From Chaenocephalus aceratus (Eukaryota; Chordata; Actinopteri; Perciformes; Channichthyidae): a stretch of DNA of 64,000 bases. The translations under genes and the position numbers were made by a program. The DNA lies in NCBI GenBank assembly GCA_023974075.1, contig CM043789.1, positions 30,873,238 through 30,937,237 of the forward strand, given 5' to 3'. Below the pieces are notes generated by a model. That model was not told the DNA's origin. It was given only the letters and a program-made list of their open reading frames with translations, and ran no database searches. Position 1 is the stretch's first letter; each line of letters opens with the position of its first letter. Positions 50,384 to 60,429 of this stretch are shown here, piece by piece.

Positions 50384-50647
50384 CTCATTTATACAAACAT
50401 GGGTTATGATTAGAGGTAACTGAGTTATTTATTTTGTTAAAGTCTCAGCTATTCTGTTTACAGTTCTGTCATCACATTATTTAATACGATTTGTTAAAAC
50501 ATTGTTGTTTCTTTTTATGTGAAATATTATGTATTTAATTTCAATAAAAAGCAATGTTAGTTTTGTTCACAATTTGTTTAGTTAGTTTACCTTGTTTTTT
50601 TCTCCAAAATAACCGATAAAAGTAATGTTAAAGGACCGGATCGATAA

Positions 50648-51625
50648 GACAGACATACTTTATTGTCATTTCAACGAGACACAGAGTGTACTATTAAAAC
50701 GACATGTCGTTGTACTGGCTTACAGGAACAGGACAATATAACAACTTGCTAAAATTGTACATATAAATAAATAATAGTGACGTGGTGCTGATAAAATTAA
50801 AGATAAAGTGTGTGTTTAAAATATAAAGACTTACTATACATATAAATAAAATAGACATACTATATAACAAATATGTGCCCTTTACACAGCGTAATGTAAT
50901 CTCTGTGTTACTGGTCTGCTTGCTGTTCAGCAGTCTGATGGCATGGGGGGAAAAGCCATTACAGAATCTGCTGTTCTGCTCTTAATGCTGCGGAACCTCT
51001 TGCCGGAGGGCAGCAGGGAGAACAGAGTCTGGTGAGGATGAGTGGGGTCTTTAAAACGTTCTGGGCAGTTGTCAGGCAGCGTTTCTGAGTGGTGTCTCTG
51101 ATGGGAGGGAGAGAAACTCCGATGATCTTCTCTGCTGTCCTGACCACTCTCTGCAGAGACTTCCAGTCTTTGGCGTTGCAGTCTCTCGACCAGATGGAGA
51201 TGCCGCTGGTGAGCACGCTCTCTATGGTTCCTCTGTAGAACGTGGTGAGGATGGGAGGGGGGAGCTGTGCAGGAAGTGTAGGCGTTGCTGTGCCTTCTTA
51301 AATAGTGATGTAGTGTGAGTGGACCAGGTCAGACTGCTTGTGATATGCAGCCCCAGGAACTTGGTGCTGTCTGTAGTCTTCACTGCTGTGCCGTTGATGT
51401 GGAGTGGTAGGTGACAGTGCTTTTTGTTCCTGAAGTCGACAATAATCTCTTTTGTTTTATCGACATTCAGGATCAGGTTGTTGGTGTTACACCAGTCTGT
51501 CAGATGTTTCACCTCCTCCCTGTAGGCCTGTTCCTTGTTGTCCCTGATGAGTCCCACCACTGCTGTATCGTCCGCGTACTTTATGATGTGGTTGGTACTG
51601 AACCTGGAGCATAAGCATAAGCGCT
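50648..51625 (-). mobile_element. 5'-truncated LINE inside W, duplicated copy
   Basis: Copy of 44015-44992, one substitution apart (51211). The same YADD motif lies near 51569-51580. Confidence 0.82.
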
Positions 51626-51975
51626 ATCGATAAAAGTAGTAGTACCGTTAAAGCCTTAACGATACCCATCCCTATGTGGATGTCAGTTCTACACACATTC
51701 TGAGGCCGCCGTGCCTATGTTTTTTGTTTTCACTGCTAATTTATGCTTATGTTCTATTAGTGCATTAAAAATCATTAATGAAGTTTCAGCTCAGACCCCA
51801 CGCTTAATATGTCTCTCCCTGGCCCACCTACATTTCTCCAGGCCCACCCACACAATAATTCCTGGCTACGCCACTGGGGGAAACTATGGAAACTACAGTT
51901 TTCTATACAGCGGACTACAACATGGATGTATAATAAGAACGACGGACTCATCTAGAGACTGCACCGTGCTCTGAT

Positions 51976-52357
51976 TGTCACAATTCACATGTTATGTCAC
52001 GTTTGTAGTTTTGTCTGTGTTGGTGTTTTTCTTGTCTTTGGGTTTCCTGTCTTATTGTGTTAAGTGTTCACCCCCGTTTCCTGCCTGTCTGCTTTCTGTC
52101 TGTTTCCCTCCCTGATTACCCGATTGTGTTCACCTGTTGTCCTTGTGTTTCTCCTCCCCTGCCCGGCTGTTTCTCGTTGTCATGATTACCCCTTCTTGTA
52201 TTTAGTCTTGTCTCTTTCTGTGTTCAGTGTTGGGTCATTGTTTGTTGGTGACTGAGTTCACCGGTGAGTGTTCCGTGTTTTGGCCTTATCTTTGAATAAA
52301 AGGGTTTCTCAAAAGTTATCTGCATTTGGGTCCTGCTTCCTTCACTCGACCGTGACA
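51976..52357 (+). repeat. 5' LTR of LTR element copy 3
   Basis: 382 bp, TGTCACAATTC to CCGTGACA, with AATAAA at 52295. Also present as 45343-45724 through the tandem duplication. Confidence 0.92.
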
Positions 52358-52359
52358 GA

Positions 52360-53619
52360 ATGACCCAACCCGAAATGGACCCAGCAGACGATCCTTTTGA
52401 GGTGGAGCTGCAACATTTTTCTTTTCCTTTGAGATGTTGCCACGATTGGTGGAAGGTAGCGTCCAGTGTTCGGCTGAAGGAGGCCGCTCTGGTAGAGGCG
52501 CACCGGTTGGCGATGGAGAAGCCCGACTTGGTGAAATACTTGCCTGACTGGATGTTGGACTTCCTCTGGAGGTGTGATTTCCGGCCTGCTGATTGCAGAC
52601 GTCTCGGAGTGGTCCATCTGGGGTCAACCCATGCTTCTGTCCCAGTTCCTGCTCCTGTTCTGGAGTCATGTGCTGGAACTCGTCAGGCTTATGGAGGCCC
52701 ACGGAGTATTCAGGCGGCTGCTAAGAGGAGTCGGCGCAAGGCCAGACAAGGAGCCCGGGCCCCAGCAGCCATGGTTCCAGTCCCAGTGCGGGTCCCAGCA
52801 GCCATGGTTCCAGTCCCAGTACAGGCCCCAGTAGCCATGGTTCCTGCCCCAGTGCAGGCTCCCGCAGCCATGTTTCCGGCTCCGGGACCGCCCCACACAG
52901 TCATGATCCGGGCTCCAGAGCTGGATCATACAGCCATGTTTCCGGCTCCAGGGCCGGCCCCAGTGGCCATGGTCCCGGCTCCAAGAGCGCCCTATACAGC
53001 CATGTTTCCGGCTTCAGAGCTGGATCTTATAGACAGGATTCTGGCTTCAACAGCCATGATTCTGGCTTCAATTCCGGTCCCTGCAGCCATGGTTTCAGCC
53101 CCAGTTCTGGCCCCAGCAGCCATGGTCCCGACCCCAGCTGCCTTGGTTCCAGACCCAGAGCTGGTCCCAGCTGCCACAGTCCCATCTCGGGTTCCCTCCT
53201 CTGGTTCCTCCTCGAGTCCCCTCTTTGGTTTCCCTCTCGAGTCCCCTCTCGAGTTCCCTTCTCTAGTTACTCATCTAGTCCCTCATCTAGTCTCTCCTCT
53301 AGTCCCCTCTTTAGTCTCTGTTCGAGTCCCCTCTCTGTTTCCATCTCAAGTTCCCTCTCCAGTTCCCCCTCGAGTCCCCTCTCAAGTTCCCTCCTTTAGT
53401 CCCTCCTTTAGGCCCTCCTCTAGTCCCTCCTCGAGTCCCCTCTCTAGTTCCCCTCTCGAGTTCCCTTCTCTAGTTACTCCTCTAGTCTCTGTTCGAGTCC
53501 CCTCTCTGTTTCCATCTCAAGTTCCCTCTCCAGTTCCCCCTCGAGTCCCCTCTCGAGTTCCCTCCTTTAGTCCCTCCTTTAGGCCCTCCTCGAGTCCCCT
53601 CTCGAGTTCCCTTCTCTAG
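52360..53619 (+). CDS. Gag-like ORF of the pol-less LTR element
   Basis: 419 residues, with the start codon two bases after the 5' LTR. Residues 1-95 look globular: MDPADDPFEVEL, CCHDWWKVASSVRLKEAAL, MEKPDLVKYLPDWMLDFLW. Then comes a basic patch (AAAKRSRRKARQG, about 130-145), an Ala/Pro/Val repeat region (VPAPVQAPAAMVPAP type), and a Ser/Pro/Val-rich tail from CTCGAGTCCC repeats. MDPAD-like starts occur in fish Ty3-type gag proteins, but no zinc knuckle or major homology region is visible, so gag is a guess from position. The same N-terminus is found in all three copies. The chain stops at 53619, while a related frame reopens at 53823. Confidence 0.6.
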   Translation: MTQPEMDPADDPFEVELQHFSFPLRCCHDWWKVASSVRLKEAALVEAHRLAMEKPDLVKYLPDWMLDFLWRCDFRPADCRRLGVVHLGSTHASVPVPAPVLESCAGTRQAYGGPRSIQAAAKRSRRKARQGARAPAAMVPVPVRVPAAMVPVPVQAPVAMVPAPVQAPAAMFPAPGPPHTVMIRAPELDHTAMFPAPGPAPVAMVPAPRAPYTAMFPASELDLIDRILASTAMILASIPVPAAMVSAPVLAPAAMVPTPAALVPDPELVPAATVPSRVPSSGSSSSPLFGFPLESPLEFPSLVTHLVPHLVSPLVPSLVSVRVPSLFPSQVPSPVPPRVPSQVPSFSPSFRPSSSPSSSPLSSSPLEFPSLVTPLVSVRVPSLFPSQVPSPVPPRVPSRVPSFSPSFRPSSSPLSSSLL

Positions 53620-53940
53620 TTACTCCTCTAGTCCCTCCTCTAGTCTCTCCTCTAGTCCCCTCTGTAGTCCCTTCTCGAGTTCCCTCTCTGTTTCCATCTC
53701 GAGTCCCCTCTCCAGTTCCCCCTCGAGTCCCCTCTTGAGTTCCCTCTCGAGTTCCCTCCTCTGGTCCCTCCTCTGGTCCCTCCTCGAGTCCCCTCTCTAG
53801 TTCCCCTCTCAAGTCCCTTCTCGTGTTCCCTTCTCTAGTCCCCTCTGGAGTCCCCTCTCCAGTCTCCTCTCGAGTCCCCTCTCAAGTCTCCGCTCGAGTT
53901 CCCTCTCCATTCCCAATTCAAGCCCCTACGCAAGTGTTGT
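53200..53940. repeat. Irregular CTCGAGTCCC / TTCCCTCTC word array
   Basis: About 740 bp composed of the words CTCGAGTCCCCTCT, AGTTCCCTC and TCTAGTCCCTC with XhoI-like CTCGAG recurring. The equivalent in copy 1 is 5335-6055 (inverted). Confidence 0.88.
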
Positions 53941-55520
53941 TGGAGGTTCCGCTGGGGGTCCTGCCAACCCTGTGTCCTGTGCCGTTGGAGGTCCCGCCGT
54001 CTACTCCCCTGCCGGGGGTCCTGCCAACCCTGTGTCCTGTGCCGGTGGAGGTCCCGCAGAATACTCTCCTGCCGGGGGTCCTGCCAACCCTAGGTCCGGT
54101 CTCGTTGGAGGTCCCGCCGTCTGCTCCCCTGCCAGGGGTCCTGCCAGCTCTGTGTCCTGTGCCGTTGGAGGTCCCGCCGTCTACTCCCCTGCCGGGGGTC
54201 CTGCCAACCCTGTGTCCTGTGCCGTTGGAGGTCCCGCAGAATACTCTCCTGCCGGGGGTCCTGCCAACTCTGTGTCCTGTGCCGTTGGAGGTCCCGCCGT
54301 CTACTCCCCTGCCGGGGGTCCTGCCAATCCTATGTCCTGTCCCGTTGGAGGTCCCGCAGAATACTCTTCTGCCGGGGGTCCTGCCAGCCCTGTGTCCTGT
54401 GCCGTTGGAGGTCTCGCAGAATACTCTCCTGCCGGGGGTCCTGCCAACCCTATGTCCTGTCCCGTTGGAGGTCCCGCAGAATACTCTTCTGCCGGGGGTC
54501 CTGCCAGCCCTGTGTCCTGTGCCGTTGGAGGCCCCGCCGATTACTCTCCTGCCGGGGGTCCTGCCAACCCTAGGTCCGGTCTCGTTGGAGGTCCCGCCGT
54601 CTGCTCCCCTGCCGGGGGTCCTGCCAGCTCTGTGTCCTGTGCCGTTGGAGGTCCCGCCGTCTACTCCCCTGCCGGGGGTCCTGCCAACCCTGTGTCCTGT
54701 GCCGTTGGAGGTCCCGCAGAATACTCTCCTGCCGGGGGTCCTGCCAACCCTTTCTCCTGTCCCGTTGGAGGTCCCGCAGAATACTCTTCTGCCGGGGGTC
54801 CTGCCAACCCTATATCCCGTGCCGTTGGAGGTTCTACCGGGGGCCCTGCCAGCCCCATGTCCATCACCGGTCTCGCCGGGGTTCCTGCCAACTCCTGGTC
54901 CTTTTCCGTGGGGGATCCTGCCGAAGCCTGTCCGACCGGCGCCGGTTCCTGTCCGGTCGACACCGGCTCGAGCCCGGCCCCCTGAGAGCCGCGGTCTTCG
55001 CCCTCGAGCCCGGCCCCCTGAGAGCCGCGGTCTTCGCCCTCGAGCCCGGCCCCCTGAGAGCCGCGGTCTTCGCCCTCGAGCCCGGCCCCCTGAGAGCCGC
55101 GGTCTTCGCCCTCGGGCCCGGCCCCCTGACTCTTCCTGCCGTTGCCTTCGCCCTCGGACCCGGCCCCCTGACTCTTCCTGCCGCTGCCTTCGGTCCTCCA
55201 TGGTCCCCACCTTGGACTCTGTTTTGACCCCGGGCCGTCCGCCCGAGACCCCTTCCTGGTTCTCTGCCTTGTCCCCGGGCAGTCCGCCCGAATCCCCCTT
55301 TTTGGACTGTACCTTGCCCCCCGGGCCATCCGCCCGAGACCCCTTCCTGGTCCTCCGTTGTGTTCCTGGGCTGTCAGCCCAAGACCCGTCCTCCGGACCC
55401 CCTCCGCCCCCCCTGCTTGGGGTTTTGGACTTTTGTGTTTTGTTTTTTTTAGGGACGTCTGGAATCCGTCCCTTGAGGGGGGGGTTCTGTCACAATTCAC
55501 ATGTTATGTCACGTTTGTAG
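53823..55520 (+). CDS. Pro-rich ORF with 20-residue repeats
   Basis: 565 residues, ending inside the 3' LTR. From about residue 40 there are some 15 units of a 20-residue repeat (PLEVPPSTPLPGVLPTLCPV), then SPVSPGFLPTPGPFPWG, four RARPPESRGLRP units, and a tail PSSGPPPPPLLGVLDF and PLRGGFCHNSHVMSRL that is also conserved in copy 1 (4366-5445). The frame is not continuous with the gag-like ORF. All three plus frames and some minus frames are open across the array because its unit is a multiple of three without stops, so openness alone proves little. The conserved non-repeat tail is the better sign of coding. Confidence 0.4.
   Translation: MFPSLVPSGVPSPVSSRVPSQVSARVPSPFPIQAPTQVLLEVPLGVLPTLCPVPLEVPPSTPLPGVLPTLCPVPVEVPQNTLLPGVLPTLGPVSLEVPPSAPLPGVLPALCPVPLEVPPSTPLPGVLPTLCPVPLEVPQNTLLPGVLPTLCPVPLEVPPSTPLPGVLPILCPVPLEVPQNTLLPGVLPALCPVPLEVSQNTLLPGVLPTLCPVPLEVPQNTLLPGVLPALCPVPLEAPPITLLPGVLPTLGPVSLEVPPSAPLPGVLPALCPVPLEVPPSTPLPGVLPTLCPVPLEVPQNTLLPGVLPTLSPVPLEVPQNTLLPGVLPTLYPVPLEVLPGALPAPCPSPVSPGFLPTPGPFPWGILPKPVRPAPVPVRSTPARARPPESRGLRPRARPPESRGLRPRARPPESRGLRPRARPPESRGLRPRARPPDSSCRCLRPRTRPPDSSCRCLRSSMVPTLDSVLTPGRPPETPSWFSALSPGSPPESPFLDCTLPPGPSARDPFLVLRCVPGLSAQDPSSGPPPPPLLGVLDFCVLFFLGTSGIRPLRGGFCHNSHVMSRL
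53941..54840. repeat. 60-bp minisatellite, about 15 copies
   Basis: Unit of 60 bp around GGAGGTCCCGCCGTCTACTC and CCTGCCGGGGGTCCTGCCAA, in near-perfect register over 900 bp. Copy 1 of the element has only about three units (5140-5330). Units alternate between two or three variants, suggesting higher-order duplication. Confidence 0.95.
54966..55125. repeat. 36-bp minisatellite, four or more copies
   Basis: Unit CTCGAGCCCGGCCCCCTGAG plus AGCCGCGGTCTTCGCC, encoding RARPPESRGLRP. Copy 1 has the same array and number (4770-4925, inverted). Confidence 0.92.
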
Positions 55521-55869
55521 TTTTGTCTGTGTTGGTGTTTTTCTTGTCTTTGGGTTTCCTGTCTTATTGTGTTAAGTGTTCACCCCCGTTTCCTGCCTGT
55601 CTGCTTTCTGTCTGTTTCCCTCCCTGATTACCCGATTGTGTTCACCTGTTGTCCTTGTGTTTCCCCTCCCCTGCCCGGCTGTTTCTCGTTGTCATGATTA
55701 CCCCTTCTTGTATTTAGTCTTGTCTCTTTCTGTGTTCAGTGTTGGGTCATTGTTTGTTGGTGACTGAGTTCACCGGTGAGTGTTCCGTGTTTTGGCCTTA
55801 TCTTTGAATAAAAGGGTTTCTCAAAAGTTATCTGCATTTGGGTCCTGCTTCCTTCACTCGACCGTGACA
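55488..55869 (+). repeat. 3' LTR of LTR element copy 3
   Basis: 382 bp, preceded by GAGGGGGGGGTTC. AATAAA at 55807 could end the transcript. Confidence 0.92.
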
Positions 55870-57629
55870 CTGATGCTGTTGCTTTATGCTTTATGAACAG
55901 CAGAGAAACATATTCTTCATGACCAAAGTTGGAATTTAAATAAAGTGAAATTATTATAATTATAATACTGATGAACGTTCAAAACAAAGCACTTTGGCAA
56001 CTTACCACATACGTTTTAAAATGCTTAATAAGCACCGTAACTTTCATGATATAATTTCTCCTTCATAATCGTTTGTGTCCGTGAACGGCCGACTGTTGTG
56101 TGACGTCAAATGCTGCGGCAGCAAAGCATTGTGGGGCAGCATTTTCTCCTCTCCTTTCGGTTAGGGAGGTCCAGTGGTTCCTAAGCTAAAGGAGGTTATA
56201 AAGGAAGTTTGAAACCTCCTTTCCTTTCATTTGGAGAATTGGAACGGCACTTATCATGGCTGCCACTGACGTACTTCCGGGTCATTTCACTCGGTTAGGA
56301 AGGTTCCTAAGCTAAATGGACTATTGGAACGCAACCCGAGAATAAAACGAAGTTCGGCCATGTTTTTTTTTTTCTGCAGGAAGAAATTTGAAGATCACGT
56401 GACATAGACGCCAGCCATTGGAATGAATGGTGGAAAAAAACGGGGTTTGTCAAACAGAGCACATGGTGTAGTCCTAAACGATAGCTGGGGATTCTGGGTA
56501 GTGTAGTGTCTTCTGCCATGCTTTACTCCGTAAAAATATTTGTTTCTCCGAATCGAAGGGGAAAAATACAAAAGCATTGCACACAATTTAAACCAATCAA
56601 TGTTGTGTAATTAACAAGGATAATCTGGTGTTTTTTAGTCGATGAGTATAGTGCAGATATCACTGTAAAATCAATCCACAGTAAGAGGAATACTTACTTC
56701 CGGGTGTAAAATTCTCCGTTATCCAATGGGAATGGATGCTCACATTGCCTTTAAGGGCAGCCGACACCAACAAATGCCGTGCTTCCATGAGCGTCAAATC
56801 CCGCCGCAGATGGGAATACATTGCAATCAGTTGAAAGCTATTTGCGTCCCTTTATGAAGCTGAAGGAGCCTAGGAGCGTCACAACTGCACGCCACGGGAC
56901 CCTGACCAAACGTCGCTCCTGGACGATTATGGAGTGAGAGTGTGTTGGAATATCGAGTTTTCTCATCAGGCGGACAGAAACAGGACTGCTAATGAATGTT
57001 TTCCAGTGTCTGCTAAATCTGTAAATAGTGAACAGTTTTCAGATTGTTTAATGAAATGTGTGGGATAATACAACAATGTTGTATTCACTGCTTGTCGGTC
57101 TGCCCCAAGTGGACACAAATATAAATGATTGAAGGCCTGTGAATGGTCCGTTTAGATTTGTTTCCAGAGATAGTTTTTATGTTTCACTTTTTTTACATCG
57201 GCCCACTAATGTTATAAAAAATCTACCATTTTGTGCCAAAAACGGCGAATGTTGGCCAGAAGAGCTAATATGTTGCCACATTGATACATATACTGAAATG
57301 CAAGCAAAATATAAATATTGCCTGGTTTTGTCGCCTAGTTATTGAAATAGTGTGCTATTTTTTAGTTTTGAGAATTCAAATACATGATGCCTCAATGCCC
57401 TGAATGTTTTAAATGTGTTCAACAAATTACCCATAACATAAACTTTTACACAGGCTTATTGACTAACTGGGGGAATAACGTACAGCTATGGGACCTCCCA
57501 GCTGTTTGACGGCGAAATCATCCCCAATGCCAGACTTGTATGGTACATGTGGTTTTGGCTCGATGATTGAGGAAGTTGTTAGTTTCATTTAAAGCCCTGT
57601 TTACAAGCAAGTCCTCCAGCTCTCTCATT

Positions 57630-57668
<39 letters not shown>

Positions 57669-57669
57669 C

Positions 57670-57709
<40 letters not shown>
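57630..57709. repeat. (CA)n microsatellite
   Basis: About 80 bp of CA with two GC interruptions. Confidence 0.95.
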
Positions 57710-57710
<1 letters not shown>

Positions 57711-58160
57711 TGCTGATTCTGCTGTCTAGTATTTCCTCTACCTCTATACAATGTGGTAAAAATGCTTTGTTGCAAAAGACAGAAGGCTTGCGTTCTTTGA
57801 CTCATGACAGCATTCATTGTTGAAGACAGTTCACTAAATAAGGAGAACCACAGACTCACAGTTATAAGCCTCAGAAAAACAGCAGGAAACACATAATCTT
57901 CACTAAATCTTATGTTCTTGAGATTATTAGCTTTGGCCATGGAAATTAACAATAAACACGTTTTTGGTACAAATGCCAAATCTAGCCTTTACTCTCTCTT
58001 CCAGTGTTTTGTTTGTTTTTTACAATATAGCTGGAGCCTAACATTAAAGAGATACAGAGGATTTGGTTTGTTTTTTATCATTCCTGCAGCATTTGTCATT
58101 TGCTGAAAAGTTTGCAACACCATTTCTCGGGGGTTTTCCCACAGTCCCTGCACTGTGAAC

Positions 58161-58441
58161 CAGTGGCGTAGCCACCATAGCGCCAGGGTGGGCCCAGAAT
58201 GACACCAAGATGTTGTGTTTGAGTTCTTGATAAGCCATTAAAACAGTAAAATATGTGTCTCCTGTTCCCCAAAATATACCCATTTGTTATGGAAAAAGAA
58301 AGTATTCCAAAAGTATTCTAAAAGTAATCTGCCACCGGTACCGGCGGGGATTGTTATTAGCTTCTGATGCGCAGAAGAAAAATCTGGCCCACCCTATTTT
58401 TTACAGGCCCACCCTAAAGTACATTTCTGCCTACGCTACTG
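58161..58441. mobile_element. hAT MITE, 281 bp
   Basis: Ends CAGTGGCGTAGCC and GCCTACGCTACTG are flanked by a perfect 8-bp duplication CTGTGAAC (58153-58160, 58442-58449). GGTGGGCC near both ends, as in element W, suggests the same family. Non-coding. Confidence 0.92.
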
Positions 58442-60429
58442 CTGTGAACAACTGGCAGATTTTCTCAGCTGGTAATGCGACTTAACTCAGAGTAGTGTCT
58501 TGACTAAACAGTGTGCCTTGACTATATGGAAACAAATTCAAGTGTTGGTTAAATTAAATGGCATATATTGGGAAGTTTAGAAAAACCATGTTTCACCAGC
58601 TGGCTTCATTCGGATGATCTCACAAACAATGTCAATATAGGGTGGGTTCAATCAACTGTTTCACATCAGCCCATTTATAACATTATAGGATAGAAAAGAG
58701 AATAACATATCTTAAACATTTGAAATTATCTTTAAATCTATGTGTTAAATCTATCTTGGAAAATAATAATAAGTCTGGAACGGAGTGATTTCTCCCAGTG
58801 TTATCCCGAACACACAGATGATTGTAACTAAAGAGCTGGAGTTTGTAAACAGCATGTGAGAGTAGCCTCTCTCAACTGGATAATGATTGGGTTTCTTGCT
58901 TTGATTAGGAAATGTCCACTACCCAGGTGGTTTTCTTCGGGTGTCACGTTTAACAATATACTTACTTAACAAAGTACTTCTCCGTTTTTTTTGGATTTCA
59001 AGCATGATGTCATACTGCTCAGTTTATCAGCTGCCTTTGGGATCCGCAGTCACTGGTGGTGTTCAGTGTGTTTTGGAGCATTTTCAGAGACATGGTTTGA
59101 ATAGATATAAAGTGAGAGTTTTATAGCTCACAGAAAGACAGAATTTCGTTTTGCCAATGTTATAATGACACACAAAGAAAGGGCCTTCTACCTGTCTCCT
59201 CTGATGACCGGTGGTATGCACAGTTAGGCAGGTTCAGGGTGTGTAGCCAACAACCAAAAGATAATAAACTCTGAGCACTTCTGTGCTAGATGAAAGAGTG
59301 AAGGAACGCCATCAATGTGCCAAGATCGTTTGAATGCTCTGAAATCCTTCTTTCCAATAAACGCACATTAAGTGAATTACAAACGTTTATTCATGATGTA
59401 TGCAATTATCATGATATCTTTTGTGAGATGATACAAATTATTCATGACACAAATACATTTTAGTTACATGAAACTTAACGATGGCAAACAATATACTGTA
59501 CAGTATATAAAAGATTGCAAACAATTGCTAAGATGAGAGCCCAAAGCTCTAGATTTGAGCTTTTCCTTTTCGTGGAGAAAGTGTGTGAGGCCCACAGTTG
59601 TGTACAGGACGCTGTTTCATGTTGTTGCAGAAGTGCAACATATACTGTTAGAAAAGCTGTCTGTAAAGTTGTCAGGAGTACATTAATAATCCCCTGGGAA
59701 CATTTCTGGCTGAATTTCATTCGTGTCTCCTTTAAACCAACAGTTCAATCATCCAATTGCTCTGTAGATGACGGAACAGGCCGTTCTTGGACTGTTCTCA
59801 GATTATTATACACACCAAGTAATTTTGGTCCGGAGCCTGGGGCCTGCCTAGCTCTCTCCATCATTTCTGAAAACATCTGCCGCTGCAGTACATAATATAA
59901 ATGAGGTTCACTGCAAAACAAGCAGGACCTCTTCCCTATAAAATCTCTCTTCTTGAATCAACAGGTTGAATTTAGCCTTGAAAAACAAAGCAGTAACATC
60001 CAACGATTTCTGTACAGCCTCTAGAATGCATGTGACTCTTTTCACATGCAAAACCAAAGCTTTTCATTTGCAAATGTTAGCTACATAAGCTGTAATACAT
60101 TTAAACACACAATACATAAATGCATTCCTGGGTACAGGAATATAAGATACATGCACAGAATGGGTAACTCAGGGACATGTCATGAGTTAATGGGAACAAA
60201 CTGCACCATATTACATGTTTCCAAAACCTCCGACAGGAAACGAGGGATTACAGCCATTGGTTACATTGCATGCCATATTTTCTTCAACGCTCTGGGTTTT
60301 TAATTCTCGTCTTGGGACCTTTGCATGTCATACTGCTCTCTGCCTCTCTTCTCGATTTCTAAAAACATTTAAATAAACAAAGGTGTTGTGATGGCTTGTT
60401 TTGAAACTGAAAATGTAGGTCTGGGATTC

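Larger units (their letters stand above)
49492..51876. mobile_element. hAT element W, duplicated copy
   Basis: Copy of 42858-45243 in the tandem duplication, one base shorter. Confidence 0.88.
46383..53015. repeat. 6.63-kb tandem duplication, copy 2
   Basis: Second copy, 6633 bp (one base shorter). It runs straight on into the rest of the LTR element, so the duplication came after that insertion. Confidence 0.95.
51976..55869 (+). mobile_element. Pol-less LTR element, copy 3, complete and young
   Basis: LTRs 51976-52357 and 55488-55869 are both 382 bp and appear to differ at one base (52152 T, 55664 C). They are flanked by CTGAT (51971-51975, 55870-55874). The empty site is readable in Y1 around 32227-32245 (inverse of GCTCTGATGCTGCTGC). 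The interior (3.1 kb) has a gag-like ORF, a region of short CTCGAGTCCC-type repeats, a 60-bp array, a 36-bp array and a polypurine run (55472-55487). No pol and no TGG-type primer site next to the 5' LTR. An AATAAA (52295, 55807) lies inside each LTR. It needs an unidentified autonomous partner. Confidence 0.92.
42635..56336. mobile_element. Element Y2 (3-bp TSD CGA), interrupted
   Basis: Ends GGTTGCGTTCCGATTATCC and GGACTATTGGAACGCAACC are flanked by CGA (42632-42634, 56337-56339). The intact site is in X1 near 33435-33440 (inverse of ACCGATAATAAA). It is homologous to Y1 in inverse orientation. Native parts are 42635-42857, 45244-45342 (and their duplicated copies) and 55870-56336. It hosts hAT element W and the LTR element. 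Confidence 0.78.
30230..56947. mobile_element. Long-TIR element X2, hugely expanded by nested insertions
   Basis: Both ends are the long repeat starting CAACACACTCTCACTCC (30230) and its inverse ending GGAGTGAGAGTGTGTTG (56947). The two ends share a variant (ATAATCGTCCAGGAGCGACG) that differs from X1 at 32833-35571, which supports pairing them. Native X2 sequence is about 4 kb: 30230-30422, 38438-40131, 41178-42634 and 56337-56947. The middle (38760-39690) carries X-family segments in both orientations. No clear target duplication is present at the outer ends, so loss of one end or recombination between two copies is possible. No transposase seen. Confidence 0.6.

Noticed and set aside
52376..52392. 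TGGACCCAGC as a primer binding site of the pol-less LTR element
   Set aside because: It lies 18 bp inside the ORF, not beside the LTR, and matches no tRNA 3' end that I recognise.
53941..54840. Regular 60-bp periodicity reminiscent of a CRISPR array
   Set aside because: The whole unit is repeated with no unique spacers, in a vertebrate LTR element; it is a minisatellite.
53918..55210. 430-residue minus-strand frame across the 60-bp array
   Set aside because: Antisense reading of the minisatellite; the unit is a multiple of three with no stops in several frames.
30230..56947. A single giant cargo-carrying transposon
   Set aside because: The interior resolves into separate non-autonomous insertions with their own duplications; no polymerase, integrase or cargo genes.
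59515..59895. 126-residue ORF
   Set aside because: No domain and no supporting signals; composition like the surrounding non-coding DNA.
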